A stretch of 64,000 nt of DNA from Candidatus Synoicihabitans palmerolidicus (GTDB lineage: Bacteria; Verrucomicrobiota; Verrucomicrobiia; Opitutales; Opitutaceae): positions 310,001 to 374,000 of the forward strand of contig JAGGDC010000003.1 of NCBI GenBank assembly GCA_020809425.1. Reading direction: 5' to 3'. Under the pieces are notes generated by a model that was not told the origin of the DNA, did no database searches, and saw only the letters and a list, made by a program, of their open reading frames with translations. Of this stretch, positions 20,124 through 30,634 are shown in pieces. A program made the translations under genes and the position numbers. Every line of letters starts with the position of its first letter. The stretch's first letter is position 1.

Positions 20124-22936
20124 TTATTCGGTCCTGGGTTGCGACCAATTCCGGAGCTCCATTTGCACCGCATCATGTGCCCTGAGCACTTCCCTCCCTC
20201 GGCCTCGCCCGATCGCCTCCTCCAGTTGTTTCAACCGATCCGCCAACCGACTCGCCCCGATGAGATCCGCACTGTTCTTTGTCTCGTGCGCGAGCTTGCC
20301 CACCCTCTTCCATTCGCCCGCGTCGACCTCACGTTGCAGATCGGCTCCAATCACTTCCACCTCCGCCTGAAAACTCACGCGAAACTTCGCCACCATACGC
20401 TCTACCCATACTGATGCCGCCGCGGTGTCCTTACTCGACGCGGTTCCAGGCGCCACCACCTCCGCCAATCACCTTAGATTAACCGGTTTTTCCACAAAGT
20501 CGTTAAATAATTCATCGGGCAGTGCACTCGGTTCTGCACTGGCACTGGCCAACACCATGCGAGTCCGACCATTTAAGCAGTTCGCCCGGATCGCCTGCGC
20601 CACTTCGACCCCATTCAATTCTGGCATGTGCATATCGACAATGATCGCGTCGTAGGAGTTGCGCGCCGCCGCCTCCACCGCTTCACGGCCGTCGGCCACC
20701 CCCTCACATCGTGCCCCCCATGGCCTCGAGATACTCCGCCAGCAGCACTGTCTGCCCGGATAGGTTGGTCTTGTCGCCCAGCTCCCTATCCCCGCCGTTT
20801 CCCACCGCCGACCCACTCGCGGATCGCTGCGTTTTCAACAATCGAAACTCCGCCGTAAACGTCGTTCCTACATGCCCGTTACTACTGACCGTAACCTGGC
20901 CCCCAAGGCACAGGCAGAGCTCCTGCACAATCGCCAAACTCAAGGCCTGCCCCTTCCATATCACTCGCCGGAGAGAGTCGGGAAAATGCTCGGAATAATT
21001 GCGCCTGATCCTCTTCCGCAATCCCGGGTCCAGTGTCGATGACTTCCACCGCCACCTCATAACACTCGGGCCGCGCTCTCGCCCCCGACCATACTTCCAC
21101 GCGACCTTCCTGCGTAAACTTCACCGCGTTGGACACAAGATTGACCACAATCTGCTGCACCCGGTGTAAATCTCCCCATGCTCAACAGCCTTCCGGTCCA
21201 GACCAATTGAAGTTAAGCTCGATCTGCTTGCTTGCCGCCAACGGTCGCAAAGTCTCCGTCGCGTCCCGCAACGCCGCCTGCACCTCCAACGGTTTTTCGT
21301 TCAGCTACAAACTGCCCGCCTCCATCGCCCCGAGATCGATGAGATCCCGCACCATCCGGTTCAGCATCGAGCCCTGATTGAGCATCGCCGACCGATAACG
21401 ATACGGGTTTGCCTCCAGCGTCGTGCGTTGCAACATCTCGCCCAAACCCACGATGCTCTGCAACGGCGTCCGCAACTCATGACTCACTTTCGGCATGAAC
21501 AGTCGCTAAATGCCGCCGCCTCTCGCTCCACTTCCACGGCGCGATCCGCAACTTCCTTTTCATACCGCCGCCACCGCTGCTGCCCCAATAAACCCAGGAC
21601 CCCGAGCCCCAGGACCACCGCGAAAATAACCTGTAGGTGCACCTTCGCTTGCGGAGCCACCCAGGACGACACCGGCAGGTTGAGCTCAACCCAACCGAGC
21701 ATGCCCAGGCGGGGGTGCACCAACGGTGCCCGGGCCACCGCCACTTCATTATAGGTCGTGTTCAGTGCCACCTCAAATCGGGCCCGCTGCTCCGACCTTC
21801 GTCGACGATCCTCCGCCGTCACTTTCCGCTGCAGCGTCACATAGGCGAAGTGGTCCGAGTTCTCCGCCAGCGTCTCCTTCGAATCATGCGGCGCCAGACA
21901 CCGCATCAAACTGTCCCCACGTATCGTCGTAATGAATACATCAGTGATATCCTTGTCGGAATCCAGCACGCGTCGCAAGGTCTCCCTAACTGCAAGGCTG
22001 GCCGGCACCGCGTGATTGCGCGCCAACGCATAGTTCGTCTCCTGTCCACTGGGTCGCCGCCAGGTATGGTGATCTTCCAACTTCATTTCCGGGCCCAACA
22101 ACCTCGCCAAAACATCGTGATCCAGCAGGGAAGAAGTCAGATTCGCCCGCGTGAGCACGCTGGTTTCAAACAACGCCCGTAAACAACGCCCGTGCATTCG
22201 CTCCCGCCAGCGTGGCCAGCACCAAACCACTGGTAAGCCACAGCGCACCAAACTGCCCAAAACGACTCAACTCGCGCCTGCGCACGTCTTGCGCCGAAGG
22301 CCAGGTCGCCCGCCATTCCACGGCTTGCGACCACACTTGCCCCCGCACCCGCCAATACGCTCAGCAACGATACCCCAAGCATGATCTGACTGATCTCCAT
22401 CCAGGGTCGCGCCTGCCCCACCCACTCATTCATCGGCAACGCCAACACCCACCCACGAGCAGACTGACTCGCTCCACCCCGCGCCGGGCACTCGACCACA
22501 CCACTGGCACCAACCACCACGTCGCGGCCGCTAACAAAAGGTTGCCCGCCTGTCGCTCCTCCCATCGCCATCCGGCCGCCACCAGCAAAACGCCCACCAC
22601 CCCCCACACCAAACCTCGATTCCTCAAACGGGCCGACCATACCCAGCCAATCGGCTGCGCCACCAACGCAAACCCTAGCAATAAATCGCCAACTCGATGC
22701 GGCGGCTCCAGGTAGGTCTTCGTCACCGGCGTCGCGAACATCCACCACTCCACCATCGCCACCCCGAGTCCCGCCACCGCCGTGCCCATTAACCAGGCTC
22801 CTCCCTGCGACTCCGCCTCTCCCCGCCTCTGTTTCCACCGGATGCCCAATGCCGCCGCCCACATCACGATCGCCACAAAACAGAAGTAATCCTGAGCCGT
22901 GGCGAGAAACGTAATTATGTCAGACAACACGTGCAT
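20124..22936 (-). pseudogene. Hybrid sensor histidine kinase, heavily frameshifted
   Basis: Domain order is kept over many broken frames. From 22936 come several membrane helices (MHVLSDIITFLATAQDYFCF, WGVVGVLLVAAGW). A sensory region and another helix (VIFAVVLGLGVLGLLG) follow, then HisKA with the phospho-His motif SHELRTPLQSIVGLGEML, and HATPase_c with the N box NLVSNAVKFTQEG and G1 DTGPGIAEED. A receiver has its Asp in YDAIIVDMHMPELNG, and a C-terminal HPt domain carries KLAHETKNSADLIGA. At least six frame changes occur, so no sensor could be made. The signal is unknown and no response regulator gene adjoins it. Confidence 0.8.
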
Positions 22937-22961
22937 GGCAGGATGGATCGTGCGTTCCGCT

Positions 22962-24063
22962 TCAGCTACTCCGCGCTCGGACCTTTAACCAGGCCCACGA
23001 TGGCACATAATAATAGTCACCACCCTTATTCGTGACCAACGGTGCCTGTCCGGCCTCCCCGAATAACAGCGGATCATTAAAACACGCGTGATTCTCCGAA
23101 ATCTTGTTGATCGAAATCCGGCAGTCGGGAATCGCCGCTGCCGCCTGCTTCAACACCCCACGCAACTCTTTCTCCGCCGCCGCCGTCTCCACGGCGATCA
23201 ATCGTAAACCTCGCCTCGGCCGGCACAGTGTTGATCTTGCCGCCCGGTCCGGCGCTGAATTCTCCGCCCACATTGATCGTCGGCCGCATCACCGTGCCGT
23301 CCTGCGCCGTAAACGTCCGCGCCCTCAACTGGGTCTTGTAATCCTCGAGCGCCAAGACCAGCGCCGACATTTTATCCAGCGCGTTCACGCCCATCTCCGG
23401 CTGCGACCCGTGCGCTGCCTTACCGTGCACCACCACTTCCAGCCAAGTCACCCCATTGTGCCCGCAGCATATGCTCTCTCCTTCTCCCCCTTCCATCACC
23501 ACCGCGTAGTCGGGCTTGATCGGCGCGTTCTCCACAAACCATCCCGCCCCCAGCAGGGAGTCCGTCTCTTCATCCGCGGTAAATGATACTTCCAAATTCA
23601 TCAACGGATCCACTCCCGTCGCCTGCAGCGCTCGCAATGCCAACACCAGCGCGGCGATCGATCCTTTCATGTCCGCCGTGCCCCGCCCATAGATCCAGCC
23701 CCGATCCACCGCCCCGCTGAACGCATTATCATGTCTCCACTTGCCCGATACCGGCACCACATCGTAGTGCGCGTTGAAATGCAGCGTGCGTTTCTCTCCC
23801 TTCACTTTGCGCCCGCCCAGCACATTGAACCGTGGATACGCCCACTGATCCTCCGGCAGGGCCGCCCGAAGCGCCGCCTTCGAAATCGGCAACCGCTTCG
23901 CCTTCAATCCCACCCCCACGAGTTCATCGACCAATCGTCGCGTGATTTCGTCGTAATGCGTGCCCGGAGGATTGGTCGTATCCCACCCCACAAGGTCCCG
24001 GAGCAACGCCAACAAATCATCCTCGTGTTGATCCAAATACACCGCCGGTGAACGTGTTTTCAT
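22962..24063 (-). pseudogene. M20-family metallopeptidase (ArgE/DapE type), frameshifted and short
   Basis: Zinc amidohydrolase family acting on N-acylated amino acids or small peptides. The ATG at 24063 starts [20 protein letters not shown]. Metal-site motifs are present: LHFNAHYDVVP (His, Asp), YGRGTADMKGSIAALVLALR and SFTADEETDS. The dimerisation region VHGKAAHGSQPEMGVNALDK follows. The frame breaks near 23205, and the rest (LIAVETAAAEKELRGVLKQA, CRISINKISENHACF) ends at 22962 without the usual last His-containing segment, so about 100 residues are missing. It is divergent from pdxH, with 144 bases between the starts. Confidence 0.75.
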
Positions 24064-24207
24064 AGTGCCCGACATCCTGACACGCCTTCCATCCGGAACC
24101 AAACGAAAAGCACCTCCTCGTGGCGATTCTCCGCCTCTCTGGTCCACCGTTCCTCGTCCAACTTGCATTTTGACAGGCCGGTACCCGGCAACCATCGTGA
24201 AACGTCC

Positions 24208-24849
24208 ATGTCCACCCTCGCCTCCTTGCGCCAAGACTATTGCCTCGCCGGTCTTTCCGCAAAAGACATCGCGAAAGATCCCTTTGTTCAATTCGAACAA
24301 TGGTTCCAGGAAGCTCAAGCAGCTCAGGTCATTGAGTCCAACGCCATGACCCTCGCCACCGTCGGCACCGACGGCACTCCCGACGCCCGCACCGTCCTGC
24401 TGAAAGGGGCTGACGTCCGGGGCTTCGTCTTCTACACCAACTACGAGAGCACCAAGGGACGCGACCTCGCCGCCCGGCCTCAAGCCACTCTTCTTTTCCC
24501 TTGGCTCGCACTCGAACGCCAGGTCCGGATCTCCGGTTCTGTCACTAAAGTCTCCCGCGAAGAGACCGATACCTACTTCCGGTCTCGTCCGCTCGGCAGC
24601 CGACTCGGCGCCTGGGCCTCAGCCCAAAGCACCGTCGTCCCCGACCGCGCAACCCTCGAACAATCGCTGTCGGCCGTCGAAGCCCGCTACGCGGGTCAAC
24701 CCGTCCCCACCCCACCGCACTGGGGCGGCTACCGCGTCATCCCGTCCTCCATTGAATTTTGGCAGGGCCGCCCCAACCGCCTGCATGATCGCCTACGTTA
24801 CCAGCTCGGCCCAAATCAGGACTGGATCATCTCAATACTCGCCCCTTGA
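24208..24849 (+). CDS. pdxH: Pyridoxamine 5'-phosphate oxidase
   Basis: FMN enzyme that makes pyridoxal 5'-phosphate from PNP/PMP, the last step of vitamin B6 synthesis and salvage. The ATG at 24208 ([20 protein letters not shown]) gives 213 residues, the usual length; an upstream in-frame start adds residues unlike the family. FMN- and PLP-binding motifs include [48 protein letters not shown] and the C-terminal [14 protein letters not shown]. It is intact, and its product would serve trpB and the aminotransferase in this window. The next gene overlaps its stop. Confidence 0.95.
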   Translation: MSTLASLRQDYCLAGLSAKDIAKDPFVQFEQWFQEAQAAQVIESNAMTLATVGTDGTPDARTVLLKGADVRGFVFYTNYESTKGRDLAARPQATLLFPWLALERQVRISGSVTKVSREETDTYFRSRPLGSRLGAWASAQSTVVPDRATLEQSLSAVEARYAGQPVPTPPHWGGYRVIPSSIEFWQGRPNRLHDRLRYQLGPNQDWIISILAP

Positions 24850-26433
24850 GTCCCGTCGCCCCGACCTCCCACACTCTCTTTGTGCGCAAACCCGTCTCCC
24901 GCCTGCGCTCATCGCGCCCTCCGCCGCCCAAACTACTGGCCGGGGTGTATCAGACGCTCAACGAAGGCGTGCTCATTGCTGCGCCCTATCTCGAACGCAC
25001 CGGACTGCGCATCCTCTACGTCAATGACGCCCTCTGCCGAATCACGGGCTTCTCTGCCGCCGATCTCGTCGACCAAACCCACGGCATTCTCCATTCCAAC
25101 CGCGCCGATCTCAAGAACCTCCGTCAATGGCGGCGTCAACTCCCGGCCACTCCGCCTCTTTCCGGCGACGGCTACTTGCACCACGCCGACGGCACCAACA
25201 TCTACGCGGGATAGACCTTTTCGCCTCTGATTGATTCCACCGGAGAGATTACCCACATCGTTGGTACCTACCGGGACATGACATCCAACCGGCGTCTGCA
25301 GGACGCCCTGATCCACTCCCAACGCCTCGACGCGGTCGGACGTCTCGCCGAGGGAGTCGCCCACGACTTTAATAACCTGCTCTCCGTCATCAACGGCTAC
25401 TGCGAGATTCTCCACAATTCTATCGGGAAAAACGAAAAGGCCCGGAAGGAAATCAACGAGATTCACCGCGCCGGCCAACGGGCCTCCAACCTGGTTCGCC
25501 AACTCCTCGCCTTCGGGCGCCGCCAGGCACTCGATCCGCGCGTCATCGAACCCAACCGCCTCATCCGCGAAAACGCCGAAATCCTGTCCCTCCTCCTCGG
25601 CGAAGAACGTTCCCTCGAACTCTCCCTCGACGAACAAACCGGCAATATCCGCATCGACCCGACCCAACTACAGCAGGTCCTGCTCAACCTCGTGCTCAAC
25701 GCCCGCGACGCCACCCAACCCGGCATGCGGGTCACGGTTTCCTCCGAAAACCGCATCGTGCCCCCGGGCCTCAACCGCCGTCTGACCGACATGGCACTTG
25801 GTCCTTATGTCATGCTCCGCGTCAGCGACAACGGCATGGACGAAGAAACCAAAGCCGTCCTCTTCGAGCCGTCCTTTACGACCAAGGATGAAGGCATGGG
25901 CACAGGTCTGGCTCTCGTTTACGGAGTCATTCAACAAAGTGGAGGACACCTCTTCGTCCAAAGCGAACTGGGCCAAGGCACTTCCTTCGAAATTGTTCTG
26001 CCTCAAGTCGAGCAACCGGCATCTGTCGCCTTGGGCACCCTCACACCGCTTCCCGTCACCCGTGGCCGCGAAAACTCTCCTGATCGTTGAAGACGACGAG
26101 GTCGTCTGTAAAATGGTCGCTGGCATCCTTACCGCCGATGGCTACGAGGTCGTCGCCGCCCCAACCGCCGCGACCGCCATTATCGCCCTCAAACGACTAG
26201 GCAAGGCCGTTCACCTCGTCGTGGCCGACCCCACTGAACCCAGCGGCGACGTCACCCGCTTGATCCGTAAACTGCATCGTCACCAAGCGGGCCTCCGGGT
26301 CCTCTGCACCCCCAACCGCAAAACCCAGTCCCTCAATTGGCTCGACTCCACTCGCCAGCGCATCCTCCCCAAATCATTCGCCCTCAGTACCCTCCTCCAA
26401 GACGTGCGTGAATTACTCGATCAGGAGGCCTAG
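24846..26433 (+). pseudogene. PAS-domain hybrid histidine kinase, interrupted
   Basis: A PAS domain (ILYVNDALCRITGFSAADLV) is cut by an in-frame TAG (25212-25214) where the family has Trp in NIYAG-W-TFSPLID. In the same frame follow the PAC segment and HisKA (RLAEGVAHDFNNLLSVINGY), then HATPase_c with N box NLVLNARDATQ. In the G boxes two residues seem missing (SDNGMDEE for DNGxGM; GTGLALVYG for GTGLGLxxVYG). A receiver (LLIVEDDEVVCKMVAGIL) lies one frame over from about 26060. So there is one nonsense codon, one frameshift and small in-frame deletions. It is probably in one operon with pdxH and sixA. Confidence 0.78.
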
Positions 26434-26466
26434 CGCCTCGCGTTCCCGAGCCACCTCGCCACGACT

Positions 26467-26966
26467 ATGCGTTTGTGTCTCATCCGCCACGCCCACGCCT
26501 TGCGGGGAGAAAATGATACCCGACGCCCGCTCAGCGAACGCGGTCGCCAAACTTGTGCCCACGTGGCGTCATTCTTTCGCCATAACGGTCGTCTGCGCCC
26601 CGGACAACTCTGGCACAGCCCACTGACCCGCGCCACCGAAACCGCCATCGGCCTCGCCACCGGCCTCGAAGCCGACATCCCACTGGTCGAAACCGATGGG
26701 ATCACTCCGCTGGACAATCCCATGATCATGGCCCAACGCCTCGCCATGTATCCGTCGTCCATGACCTCGCTCTCATCGGTCATGAGCCTCACTTCAGCGC
26801 CTTGGCCACTCTGCTGGTCACGGGTCGCCCCCACCCCGTGGCCTTTCATTTCAAGAAAAGTGCCATCCTGTGCCTGCGCTCCACCAAGGACGTGCATTCC
26901 CGCAGCTCCTTACCTCGTTGGCGTGTCGCCTGGCACTTCTCTCCAGAGCTTCTATCCTCCGACTAG
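26467..26966 (+). pseudogene. sixA: Phosphohistidine phosphatase SixA-like, frameshifted
   Basis: Histidine phosphatase superfamily; SixA removes phosphate from HPt domains, which would fit the neighbouring hybrid kinases. The ATG at 26467 starts MRLCLIRHAHALRGENDTRR with the RHA active-site motif, followed by PLSERGRQTCAHVA and WHSPLTRATETA. The frame breaks near 26757. The second half (VHDLALIGHEPHFSALATLL with its conserved GHEP, then AFHFKKSAILCL) continues one frame over to TAG at 26964-26966. Both catalytic His residues survive but are no longer in one frame. Confidence 0.75.
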
Positions 26967-27381
26967 CGCGAGTCGGGCTTCCTCCGCTACTTTGCGGACA
27001 CGCGCCCCCAACTCGCTAGTACTTCAACGCAGTCGAAGGGCTTTGCCAGATGCTCCATCGGCACCACCGGATCGCGATCGCGCCACGCACAGCACGTCAC
27101 AACCCCGACTGCTACCGTTCCGACTCCCCACGCCCCCCAACGCCCTACTTCGCCAGGCATCCCATCACTCACCGCGCCCACCACACACCCCCAGTCCCGC
27201 TATCACCACGACGCTTCCGCCCAATAACTCCTGGATACAGGTTTGGGATGGAAATGGGAAGTCATCGGCCACTTTCACCGTCATTGTGCTTTGCACTCCT
27301 GCGCCAACCGTAGAAACCACCTTTCGCTCCGTCTTCGTTTTGCAGAAATTTGCCTGACTCCCGCCGGTTTCTTCTGCCCTG
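26967..27381. other. Gap of 415 bases, no supported gene
   Basis: Lies between the sixA remnant and the lipoate ligase-like gene. Open frames on both strands lack family similarity; one on the minus strand contains a short hydrophobic stretch (GAWGVGTVAVGVVTCCAW) and may be the remnant of a small membrane protein. No promoter or terminator was identified. Confidence 0.4.
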
Positions 27382-28107
27382 ATGCCCTCGGCCATGTCTT
27401 TCGATCTTCTCCCTTTCCGTTGCGATTCCGCCGCCACCAACATGGCCACGGATTTTCTCCTCCTGCAACACTACCTCCATCCGACGCACGCCCGGTTTCG
27501 CCACTACGATTGGCAACGCCCCGCCATCACTTTCGGTTACAGTCAAAAAGTCGCCTGGGTCCGGGAGCAGACCAGTACGATCGACCCCGTCCCGGAATAC
27601 TGCCGACGGCCCACCGGAGGTGGCATCGTCGACCACCGCGAGGATTGGACCTACGCTCTCGTCATCCCACGCGGCCATCCGCTCTTCGATGCCCGGGCCG
27701 TCGCCAGCTACGAGGCGATCCACCGTGTCCTTGCGGATGGCCTGCAAACCCTCAATTGCCCCGCCGTCATCAAAACGACCTGCGAGCCATCCCCGGATTG
27801 CACACCAGGTTCGGGTGTCTGTTTCGACCGCGCCGAACTCTACGACGTGGTTCACGCCCACACCGCCGCCAAAATCGCTGGCGCCGCCCAAAATCGCGCC
27901 AAACGCGGCCTGCTCTTCCAGGGCTCCATCGCCCGCCCGATTGTCGGCGACATCGATTGGTCAGCATTCGAAGCCGCCTTCACAACCCGCCTCGCCCACT
28001 TGCTAGACTTTCCTCTCCAAACCCCTGGCTGGCCCGGGACGTGGGACGACGCCATCGATACTCTCGCCGAAAATTACGCCACTCCGCAATGGATCGAACG
28101 CCGCTGA
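27382..28107 (+). CDS. Lipoate-protein ligase / octanoyltransferase-like protein
   Basis: BPL/LPL catalytic-domain protein of 241 residues that would transfer lipoyl or octanoyl groups to E2 or GcvH domains. Signature motifs: RRPTGGGIVDHREDWTYALV (acyl-AMP/lipoyl pocket) and the catalytic-lysine segment AAKIAGAAQNRAKRGLLFQG. Start could be 27382 or the ATG four codons later (MSFDLLPFRC). The frame is intact. A functional link with lpdA at the left end of the window is plausible (same cofactor system) but they are not in one operon. Whether it works as LplA or LipM type cannot be told. Confidence 0.82.
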   Translation: MPSAMSFDLLPFRCDSAATNMATDFLLLQHYLHPTHARFRHYDWQRPAITFGYSQKVAWVREQTSTIDPVPEYCRRPTGGGIVDHREDWTYALVIPRGHPLFDARAVASYEAIHRVLADGLQTLNCPAVIKTTCEPSPDCTPGSGVCFDRAELYDVVHAHTAAKIAGAAQNRAKRGLLFQGSIARPIVGDIDWSAFEAAFTTRLAHLLDFPLQTPGWPGTWDDAIDTLAENYATPQWIERR

Positions 28108-29144
28108 CTTCGCCTTCCGATCACTCAAAGCGTTTCGTTTTCCTGGCCCAAGCAACCGATCCCGCCCTGTGCATCCGCTCCACGACCTCATCCAGCGCTC
28201 ACCCGCTGACGTTCACCATCCTCTTCCTGTTGGCCTCCTGGCTGATGATCTGGCGCCTTGAAGCGATGTTCCACCACGGACTCGAAGGCACTGCCCTCGG
28301 CACCCTGGTCGTCCCCTACTGCTCCGGCCTCGGAAACCTCGTCTTCGTTTTCATCCTCTGGCGCGACGACGGCGCCCCCGTCGCAATCATGGTCAACAGC
28401 CTGGTGAACAACGTCACCAATCTTACGCTCCTGCTCGGGCTACCCGCCCTCATTTGGCCGCTCCAAATTGTCGCCCCACGCGGCAACTCAAGCGAACGCC
28501 GCACGCAACGCCTCAGTCGCCTCGCCCTTTCTCTCACCCTCGCCGCCGTCTTATTCTTCACGGGCCTCACGTGGGCCCTCGGTCGCGATGGTCAGCGCGA
28601 TCGCAGCGATGGGCTTGCCCTCATCGGGGTATTCCTTTTTTGGCAATGCTTCCAAGTCTACGATGTGCTCAAGCACAACGTGCAGCGTAACGCACATTTC
28701 AGTCCGCTGTTCTACCTCGACTGGCTCTTTATCGCCGGCGGAGGCTGGATCATCTACGAAAGCCTCGATGGTTTGGTAGGTCAGCTGAACACGATTAAAT
28801 CCGGCTTCTTTCGCGCCGACCATCTCGGTTGGATCACCGGCTAGTTACTGGTCCTGCCCAATGCCATGCTCGCCTTCTACCACGCCTGGCAACGACGATC
28901 CGACATCGTTTACAGCTCTCAGATCGGGGACGGCCACATCTGCATTCCGCTTTGCCTCGGGCTGTTCGCCGTGCTGCGTCCCGTTCCATTGCCCCCATTT
29001 TTCCAACCCGCGTTGCGCATTCTCGGAGGCGCCGTCCTGGTTCACGCCATTTGTCTCTTCACCGTCGGACAGTTACCCCGCCCAATCGCCGCCCTTTTGG
29101 TCGCCTCCTACGCAGGATTCCTCGACGCTGGCCTCATGACATGA
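28089..29144 (+). pseudogene. Cation (Na+/Ca2+)-exchanger-like membrane protein, internal stop
   Basis: ATG at 28089 overlaps the previous stop by 19 bases. The protein is strongly hydrophobic, with helices such as LTFTILFLLASWLMIW and SLTLAAVLFFTGLTWALG. Two segments resemble the repeated ion-binding motifs of CaCA antiporters: GTALGTLVVPYCSGLGNLVF with SLVNNVTNLTLLLGLPAL, and in the second half LPNAMLAFYHAWQRRSDIVY followed by SSQIGDGHICIPL. An in-frame TAG (28842-28844) separates the halves, apparently from TGG (Trp) by one substitution. Without readthrough only the first 251 residues are made. Family assignment is by motif only. Confidence 0.6.
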
Positions 29145-29575
29145 CGCCATGCCGTCGTAGGGCTTTCCCCCTTACGCCCCTCCCTGGCGAGTCCGCATCG
29201 TCCTCCACCACCGGATCTCGCCGGAACCCGTCGCACAGGTCGGCAAAGACACGCTGCGCCGGCCACCAGGACCCTCGAGCGCGGATGTCCTCCATCGTCG
29301 CCGTCGTATGTATTGTTCCACCCCAGGTAGGCCTGCGCCCCGACGCGCACACAGGCATCATACGTCGTACCGGGGGCATTCGCCACGAAGGCAAATTCTC
29401 CGACCTCTAATCGGCGACCTTCCAACTCCACGCGCAATGGCCGGATGTCGGCATTGAACCGCACTCGAAACTGCTCCACTCGCGGTCCTTGATACGCCGC
29501 CAACCGCGCTCCTCCCGTGCCCAAAGTCACCATCGCCCATTCATCGAAAACACGATCCTCACTCAACGCATCCAT
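29134..29575 (-). pseudogene. Unrecognised conserved-looking protein, frameshifted
   Basis: From ATG at 29575 (MDALSEDRVFDEWAMVTLGT, then RLAAYQGPRVEQFRVRFNAD) the frame runs to about AYLGWNNT. It seems to continue one frame over as ATMEDIRARGSWWPAQRVFA on to RGKALRRHGVMS, ending at 29134. The C-terminal part is charged and globular-looking. I do not recognise the family. It overlaps the end of the exchanger-like gene tail to tail by 11 bases. Confidence 0.45.
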
Positions 29576-29889
29576 TCTTGCAGCACATCGGGTGATCAAG
29601 GCTCGGCAGCGGCAATCGTCATGCCCCATCCTGTGCCCTCAAACACCCGCTCCCGCAAGTCCGTACCACCTCAAAAACGATACGTATCCAAATTATTGAT
29701 ATACGATTAAAACGTGCTTAGGAGGCCTATTGTAAATCTGCAAGCAAAGATCACTGGATACTTGCAATTGGTTTCAAGTATTTGATGCTGAGGGCACGCG
29801 GCGCATGATGCGCCAAGTGTTCGCGTTATGAAAATCATGTGAACCAAAAGATCAGAACCAACACAACGATCCCCAAAAAGGAGACTCCT
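29576..29889. other. AT-rich upstream region of histone-like gene with two inverted repeats
   Basis: Holds no gene. Two symmetrical sequences stand out: ATACTTG-10-CAAGTAT (29758-29781) and the 15-base palindrome GGCGCATGATGCGCC (29800-29814). A good ribosome-binding site (AAGGAG, 29877-29882) precedes the ATG at 29890. The repeats could be a regulator site or a 5'-UTR hairpin; nothing here decides. Confidence 0.4.
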
Positions 29890-30135
29890 ATGGCTAAAGC
29901 CAAAAAGACGGTAAAGAAAGCGGCTGCCAAGAAGGCACCGGCTAAAACAGCTCCGGCCCCCAAGCCAGCTGCTAAAAAAACGGTCGCCAAAAAGGCTCCG
30001 GCCAAGAAGGCCGCTGCTCCAAAGGCCCCGACTAAAGCAACTCCGGCCAAGAAGGTCGCCGCTAAAAAAGCCCCAGTTAAGAAAGTTGTCGCTAAGAAGG
30101 CTCCGGCTAAAAAGGCCGCCGCCAAGAAGAAGTAA
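29890..30135 (+). CDS. Lysine/alanine/proline-rich histone H1-like protein
   Basis: 81 residues made almost entirely of K, A, P, V and T, in repeats of the form AKKAPAKK, ending KAAAKKK. This matches eukaryotic-H1-like, chlamydial Hc-like nucleoid proteins that bind and compact DNA by charge. The start at 29890 (MAKAKKTVKKAAAKK) is chosen over an upstream in-frame ATG because AAGGAG sits 7 bases before it. The repeats make length variation by slippage likely. It is monocistronic, with its own terminator, and the codons are AAG/AAA mixed. Confidence 0.85.
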   Translation: MAKAKKTVKKAAAKKAPAKTAPAPKPAAKKTVAKKAPAKKAAAPKAPTKATPAKKVAAKKAPVKKVVAKKAPAKKAAAKKK

Positions 30136-30160
30136 GCTTCTTCCACAGACTACTAAACCT

Positions 30161-30196
30161 AAGCAGCCGCTCATTCTTGAGCGGCTGCTTTTTTTT
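30161..30196 (+). terminator. Rho-independent terminator of histone-like gene
   Basis: 13-bp stem AAGCAGCCGCTCA (30161-30173) with its complement (30178-30190), a TTCT loop and a T run. It may also serve the convergent gene ending at 30226, since the A-rich 5' side gives T on the other strand. Confidence 0.93.
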
Positions 30197-30225
30197 GAGC
30201 CCGACCACGTCGCCGTCGCTTACGT

Positions 30226-30624
30226 TTAGTTTACATCCAACTTAATCGGTCCCGGCCCCGGGCCCACCAACTCCATTTCACCTTCCGATTCCGCATAGGC
30301 CTCTTCAGACGATAGCTCTTCCATCGGCGCAAAGCGCTCCGAAGAGAATCCCAACTCCTGCTGCTCCGCATGAAACGGATCTGGCGGATTGGTAATCTCC
30401 TCCAACAGCAGACCCACGGTCGCAGAGTCTCCGCCCTTCACCACTTTCTCACGCCCCAAAAACACCTCCCGAATCGTGTAGGTGGTGTCCTTGATGGGCA
30501 GCTGCTTGTAGATCGCCTTAATGACGTCGGGGAAGGTATCGTTGATGCAGACGACGCGTTGACCGTTTACCATGATGACGCGCAGCCGAACGCCCGCGCC
30601 CGACTTTGGCAAGCGCAGGCGCAC
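30226..30624 (-). CDS. Hypothetical protein, acidic C-terminus
   Basis: Intact frame of up to 132 residues. The GTG at 30624 is possible; ATG at 30573 (MVNGQRVVCINDTFPDVIKA) gives 115 residues and looks more natural. The first part has mixed alpha/beta character (LPIKDTTYTIREVFLGREKV); the tail is acidic (MEELSSEEAYAESEGEME). Family not recognised. It starts about 10 bases after the nitrilase stop on the same strand, so it is likely last in that operon. Confidence 0.6.
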   Translation of the reverse strand: MRLRLPKSGAGVRLRVIMVNGQRVVCINDTFPDVIKAIYKQLPIKDTTYTIREVFLGREKVVKGGDSATVGLLLEEITNPPDPFHAEQQELGFSSERFAPMEELSSEEAYAESEGEMELVGPGPGPIKLDVN

Positions 30625-30634
30625 GCGTCTTCGT

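Noticed and set aside
22137..22862. Glycine-rich minus-strand frame as a separate gene
   Set aside because: It lies within the decayed histidine kinase; only its short hydrophobic parts in the right frame belong to the sensor.
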